Source: Flavobacteriales bacterium UBA5422
Lineage (GTDB): Bacteria; Bacteroidota; Bacteroidia; Flavobacteriales_D; Crocinitomicaceae
Direction: 5' to 3'
Assembly (NCBI GenBank): GCA_002409405.1
Contig: DHNG01000003.1
Location: forward strand, 1 to 15,968
DNA: 15,968 nt
A model generated the notes under the pieces. It was not told where the DNA came from, made no database searches, and worked only from the letters and a program-made list of their open reading frames with translations. Every line of letters starts with the position of its first letter. Within the stretch, counting starts at the first letter, position 1. Made by a program: the position numbers and the translations under genes. Below, piece after piece: positions 6,599 to 13,294 of this stretch.

Positions 6599-7126
6599 AT
6601 GAACAAGGCAGATTGCTTTCATTTAGGATATGTAGCGAAACTTCACGGATTTAAAGGTGAAGTTTCGCTGTTTTTGGACGTTACCAATCCGGAAGATTAT
6701 GCTTCGCTGGATGCTCTCTTTTTAGAACTCAACGGCCAACTGACTCCTTTCTTTATTGAGTCATTCAAATTAAAAAACAAAGGTTTTGCAGCAGCAAAGT
6801 TTGAAGGCATCGATACTGAAAATGATGCGCGTTTACTGTTGCGAAAGAATGTATATCTCCCGGCCTCTATTCTCCCTGAATTGGACGGCATCAATTTCTA
6901 TGATCATGAAATTATCGGGTTCACTGTAGAAGATCAGGAACATGGAAATATCGGAAAAGTTCTCCAGGTAATTGATCTTTCAGTAAATCCATTGATTCAG
7001 ATTGATAAAGATGGGACAGAATTATTGCTTCCCCTGCAAGAAGGAGTTATCCGGGAAGTTGACCGGAAAAATCAACTCCTGAAAGTTGCTGCACCTCCGG
7101 GATTGGTAGAGCTCTACTTAGGATAG
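6599..7126 (+). CDS. rimM: Ribosome maturation factor RimM
   Basis: RimM, 175 residues, binds S19 and assists late maturation of the 30S head. The N-terminal RimM barrel opens with FHLGYVAKLHGFKGEVSLFL (about 7-26). The C-terminal PRC-barrel (about 98-170) contains FYDHEIIGFTVED and LLLPLQEGVI and ends in the family signature PPGLVELYL. Length is normal. It follows rpsP by 14 bases and precedes trmN6 by 11 bases, so the three are surely co-transcribed. The usual next partner of rpsP-rimM in many bacteria, trmD, is not here. Confidence 0.95.
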   Translation: MNKADCFHLGYVAKLHGFKGEVSLFLDVTNPEDYASLDALFLELNGQLTPFFIESFKLKNKGFAAAKFEGIDTENDARLLLRKNVYLPASILPELDGINFYDHEIIGFTVEDQEHGNIGKVLQVIDLSVNPLIQIDKDGTELLLPLQEGVIREVDRKNQLLKVAAPPGLVELYLG

Positions 7127-7137
7127 CCCTGTCTCTT

Positions 7138-7839
7138 GTGAGTATTTTTCAATTCAAATATTTCTCAATTCAACAATCCAACAGTTCACTGAAAGTGGGT
7201 ACAGATGCGATGTTATTGGGAGCCTTTATTCCCGAAAACGCTTACTCATCGATTCTGGATATCGGGACAGGTAGCGGGGTTCTGGCTTTAATGGCAAAAC
7301 AGCAAAATCCGAACGCAACAGTTGAGGCAATTGACATTGATGAATCTGCATTGATTGACTGTCAGTTTAATTTTGAGAATTCTCCCTGGAAATACGATTT
7401 GAACTGCCGGAATCAAGATGTGTTTACCCTTCCCCTACACCAACAATTCGATTGCATTGTTTGCAATCCACCCTATTATGAAAACGGATTATTATCCGCA
7501 TCTGAATCTGTCAACAGAACAAAGCACACGATTGATTTCTCCCTGGAAAATCTGTTTATCAAGGTAAAAGCATTGCTTTGTAAAAATGGACATTTCCGGG
7601 TTATTCTTCCGTGTTCTAACGCTGAAAAGTGGTCTGCTTTCGGGGCATCTATCGGATTGTTCCTTATTGAACGGATTGTCATTTTTGGAAAACCGGAACT
7701 CCCCAAGCGAAATATACTGGTGTTTGGAACAACGGAACAGCAGGTAATTGAACATCGCTTCATTGTTCGAAACGTTGATAATTCATATACGGAAATGTAT
7801 AAAGAATTAACCCGTGAATTTCACAATAAAATCATTTGA
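7138..7839 (+). CDS. trmN6: tRNA1(Val) (adenine-N6)-methyltransferase
   Basis: A class I SAM-dependent methyltransferase of 233 residues in the YfiC/TrmN6 family, which methylates N6 of A37 in tRNA1(Val). The N-terminal FQFKYFSIQQ...KVGTDAMLLGAF is the family signature. SAM motif I is DIGTGSG (41-47), the acidic motif AIDIDE is at 64-69, and the catalytic NPPY tetrapeptide is at 110-113. The start is a GTG at 7138, 11 bases after the rimM stop. No ATG lies near and the signature begins at residue 4, so this is the only sensible start. It is the third gene of the rpsP operon. Related NPPY enzymes (HemK, RsmC type) are less likely given the N-terminal match. Confidence 0.88.
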   Translation: MSIFQFKYFSIQQSNSSLKVGTDAMLLGAFIPENAYSSILDIGTGSGVLALMAKQQNPNATVEAIDIDESALIDCQFNFENSPWKYDLNCRNQDVFTLPLHQQFDCIVCNPPYYENGLLSASESVNRTKHTIDFSLENLFIKVKALLCKNGHFRVILPCSNAEKWSAFGASIGLFLIERIVIFGKPELPKRNILVFGTTEQQVIEHRFIVRNVDNSYTEMYKELTREFHNKII

Positions 7840-7858
7840 TGTATCTATTGTAATGATC

Positions 7859-7904
7859 AATCGGCATGCAGGTACAGAAATTTTTCACCCCCTACATACC
7901 GATT
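7859..7904. terminator. Imperfect inverted repeat between convergent trmN6 and dapD
   Basis: AATCGG (7859-7864) pairs with CCGATT (7899-7904). The stem continues inward, with mismatches, through ATG/CAT and AGG/CCT to a loop of about 17 bases. T-tracts are poor on both sides, so it is a possible bidirectional terminator at best. Confidence 0.35.
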
Positions 7905-7930
7905 ATTATCACAAGTGTTTCCAATTAAAA

Positions 7931-8740
7931 TTATACCGCCACGTTGTGTTCTCTCAACGCATCGTTCAACGATGTTTTTAAATCCGTTGATGCTTTTCTT
8001 TTTCCGATGATCAATGCACAAGGTACCTGAAATTCTCCTGCCGGAAATGTTTTTGTATAAGATCCGGGAATCACGACACTCCTTTCCGGAACATATCCTT
8101 TAATCTCTACCGGTTCATCTCCTGTAACATCAATAATTTTTGTCGATTTGGTCAGTACTACATTTGCTCCAAGAACTGCTTCTTTTCCCACGCGTACTCC
8201 TTCCACAACAATACACCGGGAACCAATGAATGCATTGTCTTCAATAATAACAGGAGCTGCCTGCAAGGGTTCTAATACTCCTCCGATTCCTACTCCGCCA
8301 CTCAAATGTACATTCTTTCCTATCTGTGCACATGAACCTACCGTTGCCCAAGTGTCGACCATCGTTCCTGAATCTACATATGCTCCGATATTTACATAGG
8401 AAGGCATCATGATCACACCGGGAGCAACAAATGATCCGTAGCGTGCCACTGCATGAGGAACGACACGTACACCTAACTCGGCATAATTGCGTTTCAGCGC
8501 CATTTTATCATGAAATTCGAACGGACCAACCTCAATGGTTTCCATCTGACGAATCGGGAAATACATTACAACTGCTTTTTTGACCCATTCATTCACCTGC
8601 CACTCTCCGTTTTCCAATGGTTCTGCAACGCGCAACAGTCCTTTGTCAATGTCTTCAATTACCTGATTGATTACTTCGATTGTTTCTTTTTCTTTTAACA
8701 ATTCACGGTTTTCCCATGCTGCTTCAATGTGTGATCTCAT
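7931..8740 (-). CDS. dapD: Tetrahydrodipicolinate N-succinyltransferase
   Basis: DapD transfers succinyl from succinyl-CoA to tetrahydrodipicolinate in the succinylase branch to meso-diaminopimelate and lysine, supplying peptidoglycan. The N-terminal helical part (MRSHIEAAWENREL onward) is followed by KAVVMYFPIRQM and the left-handed beta-helix of hexapeptide repeats (about 95-210: NIGAYVDSGTMVDTWATVGSCAQIGKNVHLS, GGVLEPLQAAPVIIEDNAFIGSRC). The C-terminus SLNDALREHNVAV is family-like. A frame with a TTG start at 8752 adds four residues. I prefer the ATG at 8740 (269 residues), which matches the short helical N-terminus of known DapD and lies about 30 bases after a good -7 element. It converges on trmN6 and sits 74 bases downstream of a DUF1573 gene that could also read into it. 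Confidence 0.95.
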   Translation of the reverse strand: MRSHIEAAWENRELLKEKETIEVINQVIEDIDKGLLRVAEPLENGEWQVNEWVKKAVVMYFPIRQMETIEVGPFEFHDKMALKRNYAELGVRVVPHAVARYGSFVAPGVIMMPSYVNIGAYVDSGTMVDTWATVGSCAQIGKNVHLSGGVGIGGVLEPLQAAPVIIEDNAFIGSRCIVVEGVRVGKEAVLGANVVLTKSTKIIDVTGDEPVEIKGYVPERSVVIPGSYTKTFPAGEFQVPCALIIGKRKASTDLKTSLNDALREHNVAV

Positions 8741-8770
8741 GTATTCTGACAATTAATTTTAAATGCGGTA

Positions 8771-8800
8771 TAAATTTAGCGATTAAAGCCGGGAATACAA
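8771..8800 (-). promoter_or_regulatory. dapD promoter
   Basis: On the minus strand TTG (8798-8800), a 19-base spacer and TAAATTTA (8771-8778) form a near-consensus Bacteroidota promoter (last base A instead of G). It lies between the DUF1573 stop at 8815 and the dapD ATG, so dapD need not depend on the upstream gene. Confidence 0.6.
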
Positions 8801-8814
8801 CGCAAAGAACAAGA

Positions 8815-9195
8815 TTACTCGCCTTCCGGAATGACAAACACTTTGAACCGTACTTTTTCTTCTTTCTTTTTGGTATTTGTCTGCAGTAAAACTGCTCTAT
8901 CCTGAAGATAGGTCTTCCCTTTTGTATCAAATGTTACCTTCATCTTGTATGATTGCCCTGGCATAATTGGCTTTGTTGGCAATTCTGCTTTTGTACAGGG
9001 ACAGGCAACTTTGTATTCACTGATGATTAATGGTGCATCGCCTGTATTTGTTATTGTGAAAGTATGTGACAACAACTCTCCTTCTCGTGTGTCCGGAAAT
9101 TTATACAGGGCGTTATCTGTCTCAAATTTTGGTGCTTGCGCCATCGAACTAACAGCTAGAATGCTCATTATTAAACTAAACACATATTTTTTCAT
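8815..9195 (-). CDS. Small secreted DUF1573 protein
   Basis: A 126-residue protein with signal peptide MKKYVFSLIMSILAVSSMA, cleaved before QAPKFE. One DUF1573 Ig-like domain (about 25-110) carries the family pattern FPDTREGELLSHTFTITNTGDAPLIISEYK and then a CPC pair in VACPCTKAELP. A frame from a TTG at 9204 adds three residues, but the ATG at 9195 gives the normal signal peptide. DUF1573 proteins are abundant, mostly periplasmic or surface proteins of Bacteroidota without an assigned biochemical role. The Cys-x-Cys may bind metal or form a disulfide, which is inference. It differs from the two DUF1573 proteins at 10653 and 11404 by a Lys-rich segment (TKGKTYLQDRAV...TKKKEEK) and no Ala/Pro tail. 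Confidence 0.85.
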   Translation of the reverse strand: MKKYVFSLIMSILAVSSMAQAPKFETDNALYKFPDTREGELLSHTFTITNTGDAPLIISEYKVACPCTKAELPTKPIMPGQSYKMKVTFDTKGKTYLQDRAVLLQTNTKKKEEKVRFKVFVIPEGE

Positions 9196-9284
9196 CACTC
9201 GCAATTATTAAGATTACTAATTGGTTCTTTTTTTACGTCACAAACTTTATTCCAAACAAGCAACCTCTCTACCCTTTCTTCGTT

Positions 9285-9314
9285 TTGAGATTAATTGAAT
9301 CAAACGTAAATTTA
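9285..9314 (+). promoter_or_regulatory. Promoter of the SGNH-like hydrolase gene
   Basis: TTG (9285-9287), a 19-base spacer and TAAATTTA (9307-9314) match the dapD promoter in both elements and spacing. The ATG follows six bases later at 9321, predicting an mRNA that starts at or very near the start codon. This also argues against the alternative in-frame TTG start at 9285, which would be the -33 element itself. Confidence 0.6.
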
Positions 9315-9320
9315 AGAAAT

Positions 9321-10598
9321 ATGTCTGTTATTATCTCCCTTCTCAAAAAATACACATTGGCAGCACTGCTTCTTTTCTCTTGTCAGCAGATAACTGTTGC
9401 GCAACAAAAAAAGAAGGTATTGTTTATCGGCAACAGCTATACTGCCTATAATAACTTACCACAGCTAACAGCCAATGTAGCTTTGTCAACAGGTGATACA
9501 TTGATTTTTGACAGCAACACACCTGGCGGACAAACATTCCAGGGACATTTCACCAACAGTCAGACCACTTCCAAAATTCAAGCTGGCGGATGGGATTTTG
9601 TTGTATTACAAGAACAAAGTCAATTACCGGCATTTCCGATTCAGCAGGCACAAAACCAGGTCTTTCCATTCGCACAAAAACTGGATAGTATGATTCACGC
9701 GGCAACTCCATGTGCTCAAACACTTTTTTACATGACCTGGGGAAGAAAAAACGGAGACGCCAACAACTGCCAATTTCTCCCTGATTTGTGCACCTATGAA
9801 GGAATGGATAATTTATTGCGGGAGCGGTACATGATGATGGCCAATGATAACAATGCATTGGTTTCTCCTGTAGGAGCAGTATGGCGCTATCTGCGTGCAA
9901 ACCACCCGGGAATTGAGCTTTATCAGTCTGATGAAAGTCACCCGACGTTAGAAGGCTCATACGTTGCAGCCTGCGCTTTTTATACGGCCATCTTCCGTAA
10001 AAATCCGGAATTGATTACCTTCAATGCCGGAATTACAGCAACTGTTGCAGATCAGATTAAACATGCCGCAAAATTAATTGTCTACGATTCTCTTTCTCAC
10101 TGGAACATTGGTGTATCTGATCCTGTTGCCGACTTTTCATATACTTCTCAAACTGATCAACAGTTGGCATTTGTCAATAGTTCGCAGCACGCAACTGATT
10201 ATACCTGGGATTTTGGAGACGGATTTACCTCGGTAGAAGAAAATCCGACACATCTATACACTGCCATAGGTAGTTATACTGTTACATTAATTGCACGACA
10301 CTGCGGACAAACGGACACACTTAAACAAGTGATTGTAATTCAAACCCTTGCTACTCCATCCCTGGAAAACACAACTGTTCTGGTCTATCCGAACCCAACA
10401 AATGACCAATTACAGGTCCGGGCAACTGCAATGACTGAAATTCAGCTACTGGATCTGACGGGTAGAATAGTTCTTGTTGAAACGGTGATTAACAGCGATG
10501 CACACACAGTATTGTTAAATGAAATTCCGAAAGGGCATTATACATTAAAAATTCGCATCGGAGAGCAGGATTACTTCAAACAAATTATCAAACAATAA
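9321..10598 (+). CDS. Secreted SGNH-like hydrolase with PKD and type IX sorting domains
   Basis: A 425-residue exported protein: hydrophobic signal LLKKYTLAALLLFSC...VA with cleavage near residue 27. The SGNH/GDSL-type domain spans about 31-265. Block I KVLFIGNSYTAYNN puts the nucleophile at Ser39, and block V DESHPT gives the Asp204 and His207 dyad. This layout resembles the DUF4886 group often found in Bacteroidota. VVLQEQSQ (about 94) fits the middle block. A PKD domain follows (about 270-345, core YTWDFGDG at 294-301), then a type IX secretion C-terminal domain (about 350-425, starting VYPNPTNDQLQV, ending HYTLKIRIGEQDYFKQIIKQ), predicting export to the surface or medium by the PorSS machinery. 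The substrate is unknown; acyl or acetyl esters on carbohydrate are plausible. A cysteine at 21 has a poor lipobox. The ATG at 9321 is chosen over TTG 9285. Confidence 0.85.
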   Translation: MSVIISLLKKYTLAALLLFSCQQITVAQQKKKVLFIGNSYTAYNNLPQLTANVALSTGDTLIFDSNTPGGQTFQGHFTNSQTTSKIQAGGWDFVVLQEQSQLPAFPIQQAQNQVFPFAQKLDSMIHAATPCAQTLFYMTWGRKNGDANNCQFLPDLCTYEGMDNLLRERYMMMANDNNALVSPVGAVWRYLRANHPGIELYQSDESHPTLEGSYVAACAFYTAIFRKNPELITFNAGITATVADQIKHAAKLIVYDSLSHWNIGVSDPVADFSYTSQTDQQLAFVNSSQHATDYTWDFGDGFTSVEENPTHLYTAIGSYTVTLIARHCGQTDTLKQVIVIQTLATPSLENTTVLVYPNPTNDQLQVRATAMTEIQLLDLTGRIVLVETVINSDAHTVLLNEIPKGHYTLKIRIGEQDYFKQIIKQ

Positions 10599-10600
10599 AC

Positions 10601-10636
10601 AAAAAAATCCCGTCTCATTCAAGACGGGATTTTTTC
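10601..10636. terminator. Bidirectional terminator
   Basis: TCCCGTCT (10608-10615) pairs perfectly with AGACGGGA (10622-10629), flanked by seven A and six T that extend the stem and give a T-tract on either strand. It serves both the hydrolase gene (plus) and the convergent DUF1573 gene at 10653 (minus). Confidence 0.9.
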
Positions 10637-10652
10637 TTCACAATTCACGGTG

Positions 10653-11096
10653 TTAGTTTGCTGAAGCACCTGCTGTTTTTACAGGAGCGACAGTTTCTGG
10701 TTTATCTCCTACATTTCCTTTGATGCGCAGGATCTTGGACGGATCGTTGGCTGCATTGGAAGTGATTGTTACACTTTTATTGATTACTCCGGAACGTTTC
10801 GTATCATAATGAACGGTAATTTTACCTGTTTCTCCCGGATTAATCGGTTCTTTGGGCCAGCTCGGTACAGTACAATTACAAGAACCTTTTGCATTTGAAA
10901 TGATCAACGGTGCATTTCCTGTATTTTTGAAATCGAAGGTATACGTTCCGTTTGCACCATATTTTAATTCTCCGTAATCATGTACATCTTTTTTGAATTC
11001 AATTTTAGGTCCGTTTACCACCTCCTGGGCAATTGTCTGATTCATTGAAAAAGCAGCTCCTATTGCCATTGCTAATGCGATTATTCCTTTTTTCAT
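10653..11096 (-). CDS. Secreted DUF1573 protein, paralogue A
   Basis: A 147-residue protein with signal peptide MKKGIIALAMAIGAAFSMNQTIA, cleaved before QEVVNG. A single DUF1573 Ig-like domain (about 29-128) has core FDFKNTGNAPLIISNAKGSC, a Cys-x-Cys motif (SCNC), the PINPGETGKITVHYDTKR strand pair and INKSVTITSN. It ends in a short Ala/Pro/Val tail. It is about 78% identical over the mature part to paralogue B at 11404, in the same orientation 307 bp upstream. Each copy has its own promoter-like sequence and a terminator beginning AAAAAAATCCCG, so the duplicated unit probably included the terminator. Location is periplasm or surface. Role unknown. Confidence 0.85.
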   Translation of the reverse strand: MKKGIIALAMAIGAAFSMNQTIAQEVVNGPKIEFKKDVHDYGELKYGANGTYTFDFKNTGNAPLIISNAKGSCNCTVPSWPKEPINPGETGKITVHYDTKRSGVINKSVTITSNAANDPSKILRIKGNVGDKPETVAPVKTAGASAN

Positions 11097-11121
11097 TACC
11101 TTGTTATTTATTGTTTACATT

Positions 11122-11129
11122 CAAAAATA
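11122..11129 (-). promoter_or_regulatory. Candidate -7 element of DUF1573 paralogue A
   Basis: On the minus strand TATTTTTG matches TAnnTTTG, 25 bases before the ATG. The -33 position is a T-run without TTG. Immediately upstream lies a direct repeat (plus strand GACTGAA at 11132-11138 and 11141-11147) that would sit in the promoter spacer. Confidence 0.5.
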
Positions 11130-11350
11130 GTGACTGAACAGACTGAAAAAATTCATTTAACAACGGGTTAACGGACTTATAACACTTTTAACAAAATGGA
11201 ATAGTTCTTCTGTTAAAAAGCGCTTCTGTTTCAAAAGTTCATCCATCAATGAACTGCTTTAATCTGCTAAACGGTCTGATATACTTTCGATTTTAGCAGA
11301 AATATTTTAACATGGATTCAGGTATAAATCCGAAAATCGAGGCATAAAAA

Positions 11351-11377
11351 AATCCCGCTCATCAAATAAGCAGGATT
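11351..11377 (-). terminator. Terminator of DUF1573 paralogue B
   Basis: A nine-pair stem with one C/A mismatch (11351-11359 with 11369-11377) and a nine-base loop. On the minus strand it is followed by a T-run (TTTTTTTATG). It starts 26 bases after the stop codon. Confidence 0.8.
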
Positions 11378-11403
11378 TTTATCTATTAATTTCTATTTTC
11401 TAA

Positions 11404-11850
11404 TTAGTTCGCAGGAGCTCCTGAAGTATTTACCGGAGTTGCAGATTCTGGTTTAGCACCTACGTTTCCTTTAATACGTAACACTTTATTTGGCTCATTT
11501 ACCGCATTTGAAGTGATCGTTACACTTTTGTTGATCGCTCCAGGGCGTTTTGTATCATACTTTACGGTAATAACACCAGTTTTTCCCGGGTTGATTGGTT
11601 CTTTTGTCCACTCAGGAACTGTACATCCGCAAGATCCTTTTGCGTTAGAGATAATCAAAGGAGCGTTTCCTGTATTTTTAAATTCAAATGTACACGTACC
11701 ATCTGCAGCATACTTGATATCACCGTAATCGTGTGTATCTTTTTTAAATTCGATTTTAGGTCCGTCAGCACCAACTTCTTGTGCTACAACTGTATTTACA
11801 GCGAATGCCGCCATAAATGTCATTACCATTGAGAATAATACTTTTTTCAT
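11404..11850 (-). CDS. Secreted DUF1573 protein, paralogue B
   Basis: A 148-residue protein with signal peptide MKKVLFSMVMTFMAAFAVNTVVA, cleaved before QEVGADG. The DUF1573 domain (about 30-129) has FEFKNTGNAPLIISNAKGSC followed by the Cys-x-Cys motif SCGC, PINPGKTGVITVKYDTKR and INKSVTITSN. An extra Cys occurs in GTCTFEF where paralogue A has Tyr. The short tail is rich in Ala, Pro, Thr and Ser. It has a full promoter (TTG, 18 bases, TATATTTG) and its own terminator, so it is an independent unit downstream of murA. Biochemical role unknown; an envelope location is well supported by the signal peptide. Confidence 0.86.
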   Translation of the reverse strand: MKKVLFSMVMTFMAAFAVNTVVAQEVGADGPKIEFKKDTHDYGDIKYAADGTCTFEFKNTGNAPLIISNAKGSCGCTVPEWTKEPINPGKTGVITVKYDTKRPGAINKSVTITSNAVNEPNKVLRIKGNVGAKPESATPVNTSGAPAN

Positions 11851-11876
11851 TGCTTTTCGTTTTTAGTTTACATTAT

Positions 11877-11905
11877 CAAATATAGAACCATTTTTTTAAT
11901 TGCAA
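11877..11905 (-). promoter_or_regulatory. Promoter of DUF1573 paralogue B
   Basis: On the minus strand TTG (11903-11905), an 18-base spacer and TATATTTG (11877-11884) match the Bacteroidota consensus. A perfect ten-base inverted repeat, TGTTTTAACA/TGTTAAAACA (11919-11928, 11950-11959), lies upstream. Confidence 0.7.
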
Positions 11906-11918
11906 CTTTTATTAACAG

Positions 11919-11959
11919 TGTTTTAACAGAGTAAATTTCACAAATCAGGTGTTAAAACA
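11919..11959. repeat. Perfect 10-bp inverted repeat between murA and DUF1573 paralogue B
   Basis: TGTTTTAACA (11919-11928) and TGTTAAAACA (11950-11959) are exact reverse complements with a 21-base spacer. On the minus strand it follows the murA stop by 21 bases but has no real T-tract, so it is a weak terminator or a protein-binding site upstream of the next promoter. Another TTAACAG starts 11 bases from the one inside the left arm. Confidence 0.5.
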
Positions 11960-11980
11960 TGTATTTTTTCAATTGCCGGA

Positions 11981-13288
11981 TTAACCGATTCTACGAATAT
12001 CCGCACCAATATTATTCAATCGGTATTCAATATTCTGGTATCCTCTGTCAATTTGCTCAATATTGTGAATCACACTCTTTCCTTCTGCAGAAAGTGCTGC
12101 GATCAACAACGACACTCCGGCACGAATATCCGGTGAAGTCATTGAGATTCCACGTAATGTATGTTTACGATCCAAACCAATAACTGTTGCTCTGTGCGGA
12201 TCACATAAAATAATCTGTGCCCCCATATCAATCAGTTTGTCGACGAAGAACAACCGAGATTCAAACATTTTCTGATGAACCAGGCACGAACCTTTTGCCT
12301 GAGTCGCAACGACTAAAATAATGGACAACAAATCCGGGGTAAATCCCGGCCATGGTGCATCTGCAATGGTTAGAATCGAACCGTCAATAAATGTATCGAT
12401 TTCGTACGATTCCTGAGCGGGAATATAAATATCGTCTCCTCTTCGCTCCAACTTGATTCCCAATCTTCGGAATACATTTGGAATAATTCCCAGATTATCC
12501 CAGCTGACATCCTTAATTGTAATTTCCGATTTGGTCATTGCCGCCAAACCAATGAAACTTCCGATCTCGATCATGTCTGGTAAAATCCGGTGGAAACATC
12601 CTCCCAACGTTTTCACACCCTTAATGTGCAACATATTTGATCCGATTCCGGTGATGTTTGCTCCCATTGAGTTCAACATCTTACACAATTGCTGTAAATA
12701 AGGTTCACAGGCTGCATTGTAAATTGTTGTTGTTCCTTCTGCCATTACTGCAGCCATCACAACATTTGCCGTACCTGTAACAGAAGCTTCATCCAGGTGA
12801 ATGTATGCTCCTTTTAATTTCTTTGCTTCTACCGAATAAAAATGTTCTCCGGCATCGTAATTAAATTTTGCTCCCAGTGCAGCAAATCCTTCAAAATGTG
12901 TATCCAGACGACGACGTCCGATCTTATCTCCTCCCGGTTTCGGAATGAATCCCTGACCAAAGCGAGCCAATAAAGGCCCTACGATCATAATCGATCCCCG
13001 CAACGATGCTGCTCGTTTTTTGAAATCTTCCGATTTGAGGTAATCCAGATCAATGTCTTTTGCCTGAAAGATGAACGTTCCCGTCTCCACTTTTTCGACC
13101 TTCACCCCCATTGATTGCAACAAATTAATCAGTTTGTTGACATCAATAATATCCGGAATATTGGAAATCGTTACTTTTTCAGCTGTTAAAAGTGGCGCAC
13201 AAAGTACTTGTAACGCTTCATTCTTTGCACCCTGAGGAACCAATTCTCCTTTCAAAGGTTTACCTCCGTAGATTTCAAAAGAAGCCAT
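11981..13288 (-). CDS. murA: UDP-N-acetylglucosamine 1-carboxyvinyltransferase
   Basis: MurA transfers enolpyruvyl from PEP to UDP-GlcNAc, the first committed step of peptidoglycan synthesis, in the cytoplasm. Length is 435, close to the usual 420-440. The substrate-contact pair Lys22-Asn23 is in GAKNEAL. The loop normally holding catalytic Cys115 (E. coli numbering) reads PKPGGDKIGRRRLDTH: the Cys is Asp at residue 121. C115D enzymes stay active but are not alkylated by fosfomycin, so intrinsic fosfomycin insensitivity of this enzyme is expected. The DAPWPGFTPDLLS motif carries the general-base Asp. The start ATG lies six bases after the stop of the DUF4290 gene, so the two form an operon and murA uses the upstream promoter. 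Confidence 0.96.
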   Translation of the reverse strand: MASFEIYGGKPLKGELVPQGAKNEALQVLCAPLLTAEKVTISNIPDIIDVNKLINLLQSMGVKVEKVETGTFIFQAKDIDLDYLKSEDFKKRAASLRGSIMIVGPLLARFGQGFIPKPGGDKIGRRRLDTHFEGFAALGAKFNYDAGEHFYSVEAKKLKGAYIHLDEASVTGTANVVMAAVMAEGTTTIYNAACEPYLQQLCKMLNSMGANITGIGSNMLHIKGVKTLGGCFHRILPDMIEIGSFIGLAAMTKSEITIKDVSWDNLGIIPNVFRRLGIKLERRGDDIYIPAQESYEIDTFIDGSILTIADAPWPGFTPDLLSIILVVATQAKGSCLVHQKMFESRLFFVDKLIDMGAQIILCDPHRATVIGLDRKHTLRGISMTSPDIRAGVSLLIAALSAEGKSVIHNIEQIDRGYQNIEYRLNNIGADIRRIG

Positions 13289-13294
13289 ATTGTC

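Larger units (their letters stand above)
11097..11403. other. 307-bp intergenic region rich in inverted repeats
   Basis: Besides the promoter of paralogue A and the terminator of paralogue B, this gap holds several symmetric elements: TTTTAACA/TGTTAAAA (11186-11193, 11211-11218), AGTTCAT/ATGAACT with a six-base loop (11236-11242, 11249-11255), TCTGCTAAA/TTTAGCAGA (11263-11271, 11292-11300) and TCGATTTT/AAAATCGA (11287-11294, 11333-11340). No supported reading frame. Confidence 0.55.

Noticed and set aside
5928..6622. Minus-strand frames across rpsP (for example 5928-6398, 6395-6622)
   Set aside because: They mirror the S16 codons; the Ser/Ala repeats come from the Glu/Ala tail read backwards.
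8741..8752. TTG start of dapD at 8752
   Set aside because: The ATG four codons later gives the usual DapD N-terminus and avoids a rare start.
9550..9960. 136-codon minus-strand frame inside the hydrolase gene
   Set aside because: Antisense to the conserved SGNH domain, with no signal or domain recognised.
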